This document shows, piece by piece, positions 46,347 through 58,700 of a stretch of 64,000 nt of DNA; within the stretch, counting starts at the first letter, position 1; each line of letters begins with the position of its first letter. The translations under genes were made by a program, and so were the position numbers. Below the pieces are notes generated by a model. It saw only the letters and a program-made list of their open reading frames with translations, made no database searches and was not told the DNA's origin. The stretch is from Nocardia arthritidis (lineage in GTDB: Bacteria; Actinomycetota; Actinomycetes; Mycobacteriales; Mycobacteriaceae): NCBI RefSeq assembly GCF_011801145.1, contig NZ_CP046172.1:7874001-7938000 (forward strand), given 5' to 3'.

Positions 46347-47689
46347 CGGATCGGACACCGTGCCGGACCGTCCGCAGTGCCGTCGTGATGGTCGTATGGC
46401 GTGTCACGAATCCCGGCGCGTTCGGCGAGGAGCCTGGTGATGCGGGTGTTGAGCCGCCACGCCGGATCATCGCCGTCGGTTCTGCGCGTCATCCGCCATC
46501 GGGCGCCGGGCAGCCGATCGTCGACCGCGCGCAACCACACGTTCGCGGTGGACGCCACGGCGGCCAACGTCACCCAGAGCTGGATCGGTACCGACCGCAA
46601 CGGTGTGTCGGAGATCAGGGTTCGTACCAGATCCTCGCTGCTGTAGTAGGCCAGCATGCCCAGCAGCGGAGCGGTCGCCCCGGCCGCGAGCCGGGTACGA
46701 ATCCCACTGCCGCGCAAGCGTTTCGTCGCCGCACCGGCCATCGTGCCGGTCCATTCCGGCGCGACCCCCGCGGTGGCCACCATGTAGTCGGACATCTCCA
46801 TGCCCGCCAGCGCGGTGTGCGGGATCAGCTCCTCGGCGACACCGAAAACGTATGCGATATAAGCCCAGTAGTGCATCGCGGCATCGAATTGGGCTGTGCT
46901 GAACCGGCGGCCGTGTACATGGTCGAAGCACATCGGCGAGATGCCGAAGGTGACCGCGGCGCCCATCATGGTGGCATTGGAGATCGGATTGCCGTGCCGC
47001 GCGAAATGCTCTTCACCCCAAGCCTTTCGGAGACCGGACCGGACCTGCGCGTGCATGAGCCGGACCCGCACGGTGTCCTTGAACACCGGTGACCAGCGGT
47101 CCATGCACCCGGGACGGGTGACGTTCCAGAACCAGGTCGAGGTTTCGAGATTGCGCCGGTACGGGTCGTTGACGAACCGACCGGTGGCACCGGTCGCCGA
47201 GGCCACCTCCGCGCCGACGAAAGTGCCCATGAAATCCTGCACTCCCATCGCGAGCTTGCCCGCGGTGGACACGTTGAGCCATAGCCGGCGCCCGTATTCC
47301 CACAGCTCCGGATCGAACCAATCCGGTGGATTGTCCAGCTGTTCGAACAGCGTCACCAGTTCCGGCGGCGGGTCGGCGATCGCATCGATACCGTGGTCGA
47401 GGGCTCGATCGAACATCCGCCGACCGCGCGCGGTACCGATCCGGCGGAACGCGGCGACCACGCCGTCCATCGCCTCGTCGCCCTGCCAGAGATGGTCGGC
47501 CATCATGCGGGTGCGCGGGGTGTCGGCCGGGGTCGGTCGCACATCGATCCAGGGGGACAACATCTTTCGCCGCGGCGCGAACCAGAGCTCGGAAGCTGTC
47601 GCGCGCGGCGGCGGTGGACGCAGTGCCATGCCGGGCCGGTAGTAGTAGTCGAAAGGATGGGCCGCGGCCGGTGTTTCGGTGGAGTGCAT
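46343..47689 (-). CDS. MpaB/latex-clearing-protein-like (DUF2236) oxygenase, copy 2
   Basis: 448 aa, the longest and most divergent of the three. It contains TVRVRLMHAQVRSGL, the RLMHAxVR motif of the Lcp branch, and ARHGNPISNATMMGAAVTFG. An N-terminal block of about 80 residues precedes the domain. ATG 47689 lies 2 bp after the stop of copy 3. The open frame continues to 48253 but is out of phase with the upstream gene and not protein-like. Confidence 0.9.
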   Translation of the reverse strand: MHSTETPAAAHPFDYYYRPGMALRPPPPRATASELWFAPRRKMLSPWIDVRPTPADTPRTRMMADHLWQGDEAMDGVVAAFRRIGTARGRRMFDRALDHGIDAIADPPPELVTLFEQLDNPPDWFDPELWEYGRRLWLNVSTAGKLAMGVQDFMGTFVGAEVASATGATGRFVNDPYRRNLETSTWFWNVTRPGCMDRWSPVFKDTVRVRLMHAQVRSGLRKAWGEEHFARHGNPISNATMMGAAVTFGISPMCFDHVHGRRFSTAQFDAAMHYWAYIAYVFGVAEELIPHTALAGMEMSDYMVATAGVAPEWTGTMAGAATKRLRGSGIRTRLAAGATAPLLGMLAYYSSEDLVRTLISDTPLRSVPIQLWVTLAAVASTANVWLRAVDDRLPGARWRMTRRTDGDDPAWRLNTRITRLLAERAGIRDTPYDHHDGTADGPARCPIR

Positions 47690-47691
47690 CG

Positions 47692-48705
47692 TCAGAATCC
47701 CGTCGCCTGCCGGAATCTCGTCACCGGGTCGGCGCCGAAATCCGCGTGCACCGGGCAGTAGTGCTTCGGATCGTGCCGGAATTCCGGTGCGGGCCAATAT
47801 AATTCCGGCGCTTCCGGCGGCGGCAGGGTAGCGGGACGCTTCCCGGCCGCGCGTCGGCGTCCGGCACGGATGCGCGGTGCGAAGTACTTCACCTCGTCGG
47901 GCGTGATCGCGTTCATCGCCGAGAACAGGCGACAGATCCGGTCGAAACGACGCTGGTCGCGATCGGTCCACCGGAATCCCATCGTCCGCCGGATAGCGGG
48001 ATCGCACAGTCCGATCGTGACGAACTTGTAGAATCCGGAGCCTGCCGGGCGAGCCACCCACTCCCACAACGGTTTCGGCATGCGACGCAGTATGGGGAAG
48101 ATCGGTACCGGCGCGTTGTCGGCGAGATGCCAGACATCCCATGCCGCTTTGGTCGGCTCCAACATGTTCTCGCACATGTCGTTCCAGTACTGCTGGAATT
48201 CCGGCCAGCTCCGCGGCACCACCCGCATGCTCATGCCGTACATCTCGTACCACTGATACTGCTCACGCCACAGCTGCTCTTTCTGCGCCGCGGTCAGCCC
48301 GCCCATGAAAAGGTCGCCCGCGCGCAGGGTTTCCATGAAGAACACCGCGTGCGCCCAATAGAAGGTGCCGGGGTCGAGGGCGTGATAGCGGCGGCCCTCG
48401 GCATCGATCCCCTTGATATCGCGGTGGTGGTCGACGATTTCCCGTGCCGTTTCCCTGGCGCGTGAGCCGTCGAAAACCACACCGAGAATCGGATACGCCG
48501 AGCGGAAGACGCGCTGATAGAACTCATCCTGAATGCGCGAATGGAATTCGACTCCCGCGCCGAGCCCGGGGTGCATATTCTGCACCATCCCCAGGAAGAG
48601 GCCCGTCGGCGCGAAGTACAGCGATCCGAAGATCTGCCAGGTCAGCGAGTCGGGTCCGAGCGGTGTCGGCTGCTGGCGGGCCACGCTGCCCGCATGTAAC
48701 ATCAT
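47692..48705 (-). CDS. MpaB-family (DUF2236) oxygenase, copy 3
   Basis: 337 aa from ATG 48705 (48702 is also ATG). Motifs: SLYFAPTGLFLGMVQNMHPG, GVVFDGSRA, HHRDIKG, HALDPGTFYWAHAVFF and CENMLEP. The C-terminal 70 residues add a Pro-rich region with HYCPVHADFGADPV. First gene of the operon with copy 2 and the ferredoxin. The upstream palindrome directly touches the start codon, which suggests a leaderless mRNA. Confidence 0.9.
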   Translation of the reverse strand: MMLHAGSVARQQPTPLGPDSLTWQIFGSLYFAPTGLFLGMVQNMHPGLGAGVEFHSRIQDEFYQRVFRSAYPILGVVFDGSRARETAREIVDHHRDIKGIDAEGRRYHALDPGTFYWAHAVFFMETLRAGDLFMGGLTAAQKEQLWREQYQWYEMYGMSMRVVPRSWPEFQQYWNDMCENMLEPTKAAWDVWHLADNAPVPIFPILRRMPKPLWEWVARPAGSGFYKFVTIGLCDPAIRRTMGFRWTDRDQRRFDRICRLFSAMNAITPDEVKYFAPRIRAGRRRAAGKRPATLPPPEAPELYWPAPEFRHDPKHYCPVHADFGADPVTRFRQATGF

Positions 48706-48717
48706 GACAATATTGTC
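48706..48717. promoter_or_regulatory. Perfect palindrome GACAATATTGTC, probable TetR operator
   Basis: 12-bp perfect palindrome directly adjoining ATG 48705 of the minus-strand MpaB operon and 40 bp from the divergent TetR start. On the minus strand TATTGT can act as -10, placing the transcript start at or within the ATG pair. A bound TetR protein would block this promoter completely. Confidence 0.65.
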
Positions 48718-48757
48718 TCGAGGTAAATAGCTCGCCTTCAATTCGCATTCGAGGGAT

Positions 48758-49402
48758 ATGGCCGCACGACGCCCCGCCGCCACGCGCAAGATCCCGCGCC
48801 AGCAGCGTTCCCGCGAGATGGTGCGCCGGATCATCGACGCCGGTCAGGCCGTCCTCATCGACCACGGATACGAGGGAGCGTCGACCAATCGCATCGCCGC
48901 GGCCGCCGACATCAGCCCGGGGTCGCTCTACCAGTACTTCCCGAACAAGGATGCGATCATCGCCGCGGTCATCGACCGATACCACGCGGAGCTCACCGCC
49001 CGCATCGGCGACAGCGTCATGGCAGGCCTCACCCAACCACCCGAAATCGCTGGGCCCACGGCGATCGCCGCCCTGCTCGACGCGCTGAGCGAACACCCTC
49101 GGCTCCTGCGCGCGGTCGTCGAACATACGCCCCGGCTCGACTCCGCCCACACCGTGCACGCCTTCGAACACCAGATCGGTGAGATCGCCCGAGCCGCCTT
49201 GCGCATGCGCAAACAATCCCTACCCGACGATATCGATGCCGACGCGACGGCCTGGCTACTGGTGCGCGCCGTCGAACACCTCACCATCCGCTACGTCCTG
49301 GACCGGCCGCCCATCCCCCGCGACCGATTTCTCACCGATATCACCAGGCTGATCAGCAATTTCTTCCTCACCGCGCCGCCATCGACCCAGACCGCGTGGT
49401 AA
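48758..49402 (+). CDS. TetR-family regulator of the MpaB operon
   Basis: 214 aa. TetR HTH at residues about 20-65 (STNRIAAAADISPGSLYQYF). The C-terminal domain (LLRAVVEHTPRLDSAHTVHA) is of the type found in regulators of fatty-acid or terpenoid catabolism. GAGGGAT precedes ATG 48758. It is divergent from the MpaB copy 3 gene and sits next to a perfect palindrome. Confidence 0.93.
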   Translation: MAARRPAATRKIPRQQRSREMVRRIIDAGQAVLIDHGYEGASTNRIAAAADISPGSLYQYFPNKDAIIAAVIDRYHAELTARIGDSVMAGLTQPPEIAGPTAIAALLDALSEHPRLLRAVVEHTPRLDSAHTVHAFEHQIGEIARAALRMRKQSLPDDIDADATAWLLVRAVEHLTIRYVLDRPPIPRDRFLTDITRLISNFFLTAPPSTQTAW

Positions 49403-49530
49403 TCGCGAACAAAACGCGAGCGCTTCCTCGCATTCGGGTGCGGCACCCGTCCGGACCGGCAGCGATCGAGCCGAATCGCCGATGGTCCGGCGGCGAGGAT
49501 TCCGGCGACACCGCACCGTACCCTGCTCGG

Positions 49531-50397
49531 GTGGCCCCAGTCGCTCCACGAACCCTCAGCCTGCCGGACCGCGCGATATGCATTGCCGAATACGGCGATC
49601 CGACAGGCGATCCGGTGCTTTACAACCACGGCGTACCCGGTTCGCATATCGAGGCGATCGCCTTCGACGAGGCGGCCGCGGCGGCGAAACTGCGCATTAT
49701 CGCGATCGATCGTCCAGGGATCGGGGGTTCCCCGCCGGTGCCCCTTCGACGAGTTGTCCAGTGGGCCGATGTCGTTGCCGCGCTGGCCGATCGGCTCGGG
49801 CTGGATCGGTTCGCGGTCGTCGGGGTCTCCGGCGGCGGCCCATATGCGCTTGCTTGCGCGCACAATCTGGCCGACCGCGTCACCGCGGCGGTGGTGGTCA
49901 GCTCCATCGCGCCCCTCGACGATATTCCTGGGCAGCGACGTGGCAGTTTGGCGATGCTGCGGCGGTTTCCGTTCATGGCGCGACCCGTTGCCGCGCGAAT
50001 GGCCGCACAGATCCGCAAACCCGGCGGTGTCGCCGCGACCATCGCCCGGATGGCGCCGGTAGATCGTGCGCGGGTAACCGCCGATCCGCGGCTGGCCACC
50101 GAACTCGAGACCAACATCGGCGAGGCATTCCGCCAAGGCGGCCGCGGCTTCGCCATGGACCTGCGGTTATTGTTCACTCGCCCATGGGGTTTCCGCCTCG
50201 CCGACATCACGGTGCCGGTCCGTATCTGGCACGGCGCCGCCGACCACAATGTGCCCGTATCCGATGGCCGTCGACTCGCAGCCCTCTTATCGAACAGTCG
50301 AATCGATATCGTCTCCGATGCCGGACACCTACTGTTCATCGACCACACCGCCGCGATCCTCGAATCGGTCCGCATCGGCGACGCTGATCGACCATGA
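49531..50397 (+). CDS. Alpha/beta-hydrolase fold protein
   Basis: 288 aa from GTG 49531. NHGVPGS oxyanion region, IDRPGIGGS and the nucleophile elbow VVGVSGGGPYALAC; the aspartate is in WHGAADHNVPV and the histidine in SDAGHLLFID. TACCCT six bases before the GTG would fit a leaderless start. The frame is open to 49396, but the extra residues (RIRVRHPSGPAA) are not fold-like. Substrate unknown. Confidence 0.85.
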   Translation: MAPVAPRTLSLPDRAICIAEYGDPTGDPVLYNHGVPGSHIEAIAFDEAAAAAKLRIIAIDRPGIGGSPPVPLRRVVQWADVVAALADRLGLDRFAVVGVSGGGPYALACAHNLADRVTAAVVVSSIAPLDDIPGQRRGSLAMLRRFPFMARPVAARMAAQIRKPGGVAATIARMAPVDRARVTADPRLATELETNIGEAFRQGGRGFAMDLRLLFTRPWGFRLADITVPVRIWHGAADHNVPVSDGRRLAALLSNSRIDIVSDAGHLLFIDHTAAILESVRIGDADRP

Positions 50398-50410
50398 CCT
50401 CAGTCGGCGC

Positions 50411-51574
50411 TCATTCGCACAGGCTGGTCCCGATCGAGGCCAACGCCTCGGTGAATGCCGTCGATACCGAATCGGGATCCTCCCGGATCGTCACCGACAT
50501 CGCGAGACGGCGGCCGCCGTCAGCGGTGCTCAACAATTCGGAGAGGTAGCCGTGGATTCCGCCGTCGTGCCCGACGACCTCGCAGTTCGGCCGCACTCGC
50601 AGCACCCCGAGCCCGAGGCCGTACCCGGCCGACTTCTTCGGCTCCGGAACGGGCGTGCGCATCATGTCGAGCAGATTCGGCGCCAGCAACCGGCCACCGA
50701 GCAGCGCCGTCATGAAACGGTCGAGATCGGCTGTGGTGGAGATGATTTCGCCCGCCGATCCGCCCCACGACGGGTTCAGCTCGGTGATATCGGCCAGTTC
50801 GTCTTTTCCGTCGCGCTGATAGAGGTAGTAGCCGTGGGCGTGCGGATCCGGGATATGCGGATCCTCCCCCGGCAGCCAGGTGCTCCACAACCCGAGCGGC
50901 ACAATGATTCTCCCGTAGATCTGCCATGCGTACGGTGTGCCGGTGAGCCTTTCGATGAGGAGTCCGGCGAGAATGTAGTCGGTGTTCGAGTACCGCCACT
51001 GTGCGCCGGGCGCGAACCGCGCCGGTCTGGCCAGCGCGAAGCGGGCCAGTTCGCCGAGGGTGTACCCGCGCAGCTTGTTGTCGACGAATTCCGCACCCCG
51101 CAACGGGATTCCGGCCTCCTCGGTGCCGTCGGGATTCGTTTCGCCGGTGTAGTCGAACAGTCCGCTGGTGTGCTGCAACAGCATTCGCACGGTGATCCGC
51201 GGATCGATGCCGTATTCGGGAAGGTGGTCGCGCACCGGATCGTCGAGACAGAGCCTGCCCTCGCCGACCAGCTGCAACACCACGGTGGATACGAATATCT
51301 TGGTGATGCTGCCGATCCGGAACCGCCCGTCGGTCGACGGCGGCTCCGGCCTACCGATTTCGGCCACACCGGAACTACCCGTCCAATCGCCGGATTCGTC
51401 GTGTATCCGCAATTGCACACCCACCGCACCCGCGGCGACGAGGTCGTCCATCGCCCGCCGCAAAGCGGCACGATCGGCGAGCGGCGCGGCCATCGCATCG
51501 ACACCGCAGAACGCACCCGCCGCCGTCACGATCGCCACGACCAGCAAACACAGACTTCGCCGAACTGCCCTCAT
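50411..51574 (-). CDS. Secreted serine hydrolase, class C beta-lactamase/D-Ala-D-Ala carboxypeptidase fold
   Basis: 387 aa. Signal peptide (SLCLLVVAIVTAAGAF then AMAA). Active-site motifs: GSITK (SxxK), RYSNTDY (YxN) and GHDGGIHGY (HxG). It fits R61-type carboxypeptidases and penicillin-binding-protein-like esterases. ATG 51574 with AGGGAAG upstream. The start overlaps the stop of a 41-codon ORF by ATGA, and an ABC-F gene lies upstream in the same direction. Confidence 0.92.
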   Translation of the reverse strand: MRAVRRSLCLLVVAIVTAAGAFCGVDAMAAPLADRAALRRAMDDLVAAGAVGVQLRIHDESGDWTGSSGVAEIGRPEPPSTDGRFRIGSITKIFVSTVVLQLVGEGRLCLDDPVRDHLPEYGIDPRITVRMLLQHTSGLFDYTGETNPDGTEEAGIPLRGAEFVDNKLRGYTLGELARFALARPARFAPGAQWRYSNTDYILAGLLIERLTGTPYAWQIYGRIIVPLGLWSTWLPGEDPHIPDPHAHGYYLYQRDGKDELADITELNPSWGGSAGEIISTTADLDRFMTALLGGRLLAPNLLDMMRTPVPEPKKSAGYGLGLGVLRVRPNCEVVGHDGGIHGYLSELLSTADGGRRLAMSVTIREDPDSVSTAFTEALASIGTSLCE

Positions 51575-51696
51575 CTTCCCTGAATCCCTTCGGGTGGAAT
51601 GCGATACGCCGGTCGGACAGACAAGATCGGCTCCCCCTGCTCCTCGATCCGGAAGCCGTTGCATCCCAGGTTATCCAGCAAGTCGACGCTTCGCAC
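51571..51696 (-). CDS. Unannotated 41-aa small ORF between ABC-F and serine hydrolase genes
   Basis: GTG 51696 to TGA 51571. The peptide begins VRSVDLLDNLGCNGF and continues with RIEEQGEPILSVRPAYR, ending PPEGIQGR. It starts 18 bp after the ABC-F stop and its stop overlaps the serine hydrolase ATG, a tight three-gene arrangement. It has one cysteine, no signal peptide and a mixed charged composition. It could be a small accessory protein, a leader peptide or a RiPP-like precursor; I do not recognise it. The ribosome binding site is weak. Confidence 0.5.
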   Translation of the reverse strand: MRSVDLLDNLGCNGFRIEEQGEPILSVRPAYRIPPEGIQGR

Positions 51697-51714
51697 CGAG
51701 CCGCCATTCCGAAT

Positions 51715-53397
51715 TCAGCGTGCTCGCCGCACCCGACCTTCATCCCAGACCGGCGTATCGGTTTCGTAGACGTCGCCATCGGATCCGAAGACCAGGAAGC
51801 GATCGAATCCGCGCGCGAACCACCGGTCATGGGTGACCGCGATGACCGTGCCCGCGAACTCGGCGATGGCCTGCTCCAGCGCGTCGGCGGAGTGCAGGTC
51901 CAGGTTGTCGGTGGGTTCGTCGAGCAAAAGCATTGTTACGCCTGATAATTCGAGCAACAGGATCTGCAACCGGGCCTGCTGACCGCCGGAGAGATCGTCG
52001 TAGCGCTGCTCGGCGGCGCGAGCCAGCCCGTACCGGTCGAGCACCCGGCTCGCGGTCTCGCGCCCCATTCCGTCGCGATGCTCGTTGCCCGCGTGCAGAA
52101 TCTCGAGCAGCGTATTGCCCACCAGGTCCGGCCGAAAATGCGTCTGCGCGAAGTAACCTGGGCGCACTCGCGCGCCCAGCACCGCATTTCCGGTGTGCGG
52201 CACCGGCATCAGCTCCAGATCTTGAACCGGACGCTGTTCGATCTCCGGATCGGAACCACCCGCCGCGAGCAGCCGCAGGAAGTGCGATTTACCGGATCCG
52301 TTGGCGCCCAACACCGCAACGCGGTCGCCGTACCAGATCTCGGCGTCGAACGGCCGCATCAATCCGGTGAGCTCGAGCCCGGTGCACACCAGTGCGCGCT
52401 TACCGGTTCGCCCGCCGCGCAACCGCACGGATACGTTCTGCCGCAACGGAACCGCCTGCGGTGGCCCGGCCGCCTCGAATTTGGCCAGCCTGGTCTGCGC
52501 GGCGTGATAGCGCGCGGCCATACCGTCGTTGAACTTCGCCTTCTCGCGCAACCGCAGCACCAGCGCCCGCAGCTTGGCGAGTTCCTCGTCCCAGCGCCTG
52601 CGCAATTCGGCCAATCGTGTGTTGCGCTCTTCGCGCGCCTGCTGATAGCTCGCGAAGCCGCCGCCGTGGATCCATGCCGTCGCACCACTGACTCCGGGCT
52701 CCAGCGTGACGATCCTGGTGGCGGTATTCGCGATCAGTTCCCGGTCGTGGCTGACGAACAGCACCGACTTGGCCGATTCGGCGATCATCCGTTCCAGCCA
52801 CTGCTTGCCCGGGACATCCAGGTAGTTGTCCGGCTCGTCGAGCAGCAGCACCTCATCGGGACCGGCGAACAGCGCCTCGAGGATCAATCGTTTCTGTTCG
52901 CCGCCGCTGAGCGAACGCACCGGCCGCCACTTGGCCCGATCGAAGCCGATACCGAGCGCGGCGGTGGTCACGACGTCCCAGAACGCCTCGACCTCGTATC
53001 CGCCGACGTCGACCCAGTCGGCCAGTGCCTGCGAATACGCCAGCTGCGTCGGCTCCTCGTCACGTTCGATCAGTGCGTTCTCGCTGGCGTCGAGCGCGTG
53101 CGCCGCCGCGCGAACAGGCTGCGGCGCAACCGAAAGCAGCAGATCACAGACCGTCGATTCGTCGTTGATCTGGCCGATGAATTGCCGCATCACCCCCAGT
53201 GGCCCCGACCGGGTCACCGCGCCGCCGTCCGCGGTGAGATCACCGGCGATGATCCCGAGCAGCGTGGTCTTGCCGGTGCCGTTCGGGCCGATGAGTGCGG
53301 CTTTGACACCGTCGCCGATCCGGAAGCTCACCCCGTCGAGCAGCTGACGTCCGTCCGGGAGGAAGTAGTCGAGATCGGCAATGTCCAGGTGCGCCAC
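51715..53397 (-). CDS. ABC-F family ATP-binding protein
   Basis: 560 aa with two ATPase domains and no membrane helices. NBD1 Walker A GPNGTGKT at residues 37-44, signature SLSGGEQKR, Walker B LLLDEPDNYLD. NBD2 Walker A GANGSGKS, signature DLSGGQQAR, LLLDEPTDNLD. The linker has about 80 charged helical residues (RRWDEELAKLRALVLRLREK), longer than in EttA, as in antibiotic-resistance ABC-F proteins that eject drugs from the ribosome. The start was set at GTG 53397, just before the ABC domain; an in-frame ATG near 53512 would add about 38 unlikely residues. Which drug, if any, is unknown. Confidence 0.92.
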   Translation of the reverse strand: MAHLDIADLDYFLPDGRQLLDGVSFRIGDGVKAALIGPNGTGKTTLLGIIAGDLTADGGAVTRSGPLGVMRQFIGQINDESTVCDLLLSVAPQPVRAAAHALDASENALIERDEEPTQLAYSQALADWVDVGGYEVEAFWDVVTTAALGIGFDRAKWRPVRSLSGGEQKRLILEALFAGPDEVLLLDEPDNYLDVPGKQWLERMIAESAKSVLFVSHDRELIANTATRIVTLEPGVSGATAWIHGGGFASYQQAREERNTRLAELRRRWDEELAKLRALVLRLREKAKFNDGMAARYHAAQTRLAKFEAAGPPQAVPLRQNVSVRLRGGRTGKRALVCTGLELTGLMRPFDAEIWYGDRVAVLGANGSGKSHFLRLLAAGGSDPEIEQRPVQDLELMPVPHTGNAVLGARVRPGYFAQTHFRPDLVGNTLLEILHAGNEHRDGMGRETASRVLDRYGLARAAEQRYDDLSGGQQARLQILLLELSGVTMLLLDEPTDNLDLHSADALEQAIAEFAGTVIAVTHDRWFARGFDRFLVFGSDGDVYETDTPVWDEGRVRRAR

Positions 53398-55725
<2,328 letters not shown>

Positions 55726-55732
<7 letters not shown>

Positions 55733-58700
55733 CAGGGACGGACATACGGTATGGAGGGGAACAGGTCGTGCCAGGTTTGTTCGTCGATGTGGGTCTCGGC
55801 CGAGGCGCACAGGTGCGTCGCCACGTCATCCGGATCGGTGTATCCCAGTACCGAGGCGAGGTCGGTGACGGTGAGGATGCGCGACGGGTCACGCGGATCG
55901 AAACGTAGGTGCACCGACGCCGCGACAGGAAGGTAGATCGGGACGTCCGCCTGCCTGATGTCGGTGGGGTCGGAGATATCCCACAATCGGGCGGTCTGGT
56001 CGTCACCACCGGAGGCCAGCCGATGACCCGACGGGTCTATCGCCAGTGTCTGCACCGCACTTGTGTGTGCGTGCACGGAATCCAATTCGCGCGGGCGCGC
56101 GTGGTTCGTCACGTCCCACGATCGGATCACTCCGGCGGTGTCGGCGCTGAACAGCTGTCGGCCGTCGGGGGCGAAAGTCAGCGCCCGCACAGTGGATCCG
56201 TGCGCGTCCAGGGAGACCTCCGACGGTCTGTTCCCATCGGACAAGTCCCACAGGTGGATTCGCGCATCGCTGCCGGCCGCGACCACCACCGAATTCTTCG
56301 GATCGAATGCGGCAACGCCGATATCGCGGGCCGGCGCGGTCAATGGCGGTCCCAGTGCATGCGGACTCGAGGGGACCGACACATCCCAGATCTGCAATGC
56401 GCGGTCACCCATCCCCGTGACCAGGCGGCTGCCGTCCGGCGCGAACGCGATCGGAGCGCCGATCCCCGCACCGGGTAGTGAACCCAGCGGCGTGGGTCCG
56501 GCGGGATCGGCCAGATCCCACAGCCGCACATCGGGACCGGTCGTCGTCGCCAGCAGCCGGCCGTCCGGGCGTAGCGCCACCCGCACCCCGGCCTCGCTGG
56601 GCGGTCCCGCGGAGAACGCGCTCGACACATGGCTGAGCTGTGGAGCGGACACGTCCCAGATCGTGACCTGTCCATCCCGCATTCCCGTGGCCAGAATCCG
56701 GTTGTCACGGTCGAAGCCGACCGTGGCGAGCGAACCGTCCAGCAGGATCGGAACGAAGATCATCGGTGGACTCCACAGTCGGATCCGCCCGTCCGATCCG
56801 GCCGTGATCCCCTGGATGTCGCCGACGAAATGGATCAACCGCGTCGATCCGGCGTTGCCGTGGATCTCCCAGCCGACCGGGGTCACCCGGTCGCGACGCT
56901 GCGTGTTCCAGAGCTCGATATTGCCGTCGATATCGGCTGCGGAGAGAAGTTGGCCACCGTGGGTGAACGACAGCCCCGAAATCGGTACCCGGCGATCGTG
57001 TTCGGTGTCGATCAAGCGCGGCTCGTTCGGATCGCGCACATCCCAGATTCGAATCGCCCCATCGGCGGTCCCGGTGGCAAGTATGCCGCCGGGTCCGAAC
57101 TCGACGACCTGCACGGCGCCTTGACCATCCAGCGGTGTGCCGATGGGCGCCGGGTGCTCGGCGTCGTCGACCGACCACAGTCGCACGGCGCCGTCGTCCC
57201 CGGCGTCGGCCAGAACGGCGGCATCCGGAGCCGTCGCCAACGACCGAATCGCCCCGGGATGCGCGGGAATTGGGCATCCAACACGCTGAATCGATTGCGG
57301 CACCTCGATATTCAGCAAGCACAGCGCGCCGTCGGCGCCGGCCGCGGCCACGACGTGACCGCCCGGCAGGAAGACGACAGCGTTGACGGGCGTTCCGTTG
57401 TCGACCGTGCCGAGTGCGCGGACGGCATCCGGGTGATGGATATCCCAGAGCCGGATCGCGCCGTCCTCTCCCGCGCTGACCAACTGGGCGTCATCAGGTG
57501 CGAATGCGACCGATTCGACTCGCCCTCGGTGACCGTCGAGTCCGGATCCCACCGGGTGGACGGTGCGCCCACTCGCTATGTCCCACAATCGAATTCGACC
57601 ATCATCGCCAGCGCTGGCCGCCAGTTTCCCAGCAGAGCCCACCGCCAGTGCCTGGATCGGTGCACCATGTGCCGATATCGAGGTGGTCTCCAACGGAAGC
57701 GCTTGCGCCGTCAGCAAACGAATGCGGGCGCTGGCGTTGCGCGGATTCATCCGGTAGGCAGCCAACGCCAGCTGCGCCGCGATTCCGGGGCTGCTGACGT
57801 CCATCCGTTGCGATTGCGCGATGACCTCCCCCAGCCATGCGTCCTTGCGCTGCTGGGAGACCGCGGCCCCCTGCGCGATCATCAGCGCCGAGGCCACCAA
57901 TGCGATTACGGCGAGCACCGCGACCGCGACCAGCAGCGCCTTCCGCCGTCGCGCATGCGTTCCCGTCTGCGACAGCGCCGCGGTCACGAACTCGCGAGCC
58001 AGCTTGTTCAGTGAATCCGTACGCCGCGTCAGCTCGGCCGCGTCCTCCAGCCGGGTCCTGACGTACAGCAGTTCCGCGGGTCTGCCCTGATTCGCCCACT
58101 CCCGGGCATCTGCCTCGATGCGCTGGCGGGCGGGTGCGAATTCCCTTTCCTCGGTTATCCATTCGGCCATCCGGGGCCAGATGGTGAGCGCCAGGTCGTC
58201 GACCAGTTCGAGGTCGTCGTTGTACTGCACCAGGATTCGAACCTCGAGCAGCCGGTCGATGACCGATTTCGCGCCGTCGGGGTCCTCGGCCTCGGCGATC
58301 AGCACCTTCCGCGGCAACCGGTTGCGCTGCGCCGACGTCGGCCCGATGATCGTCAACGCCATCAGCACGCGCCGACCGGCCTCGCGTTCGCCATCGCTCA
58401 GCCGGGACCACCAGCGTTCGGCGCGGCGCGCCATGATGCCGGCCACCCCGCCGAGGTCGCGGTAGGTGGCCAGCGTCAGTGTCCGCCCACGTCGGTTCTC
58501 CCAGATCAGCGCCAGTACGGAGAACAGCATCGACAGCCGGGCCGGATGTTGCGGGGCGAGTCTCCCCACATCCTTCAGCAGCACTTCGACGAGGCTGTCT
58601 TCCACCCGCAGACCGACGATCGCGGCAGGCCGGACTATCGCCTCCCGCAGTTCGTGCTCCGACATCGGGTCGAGCATCATCGACCGGTGCCGCAATGTCG

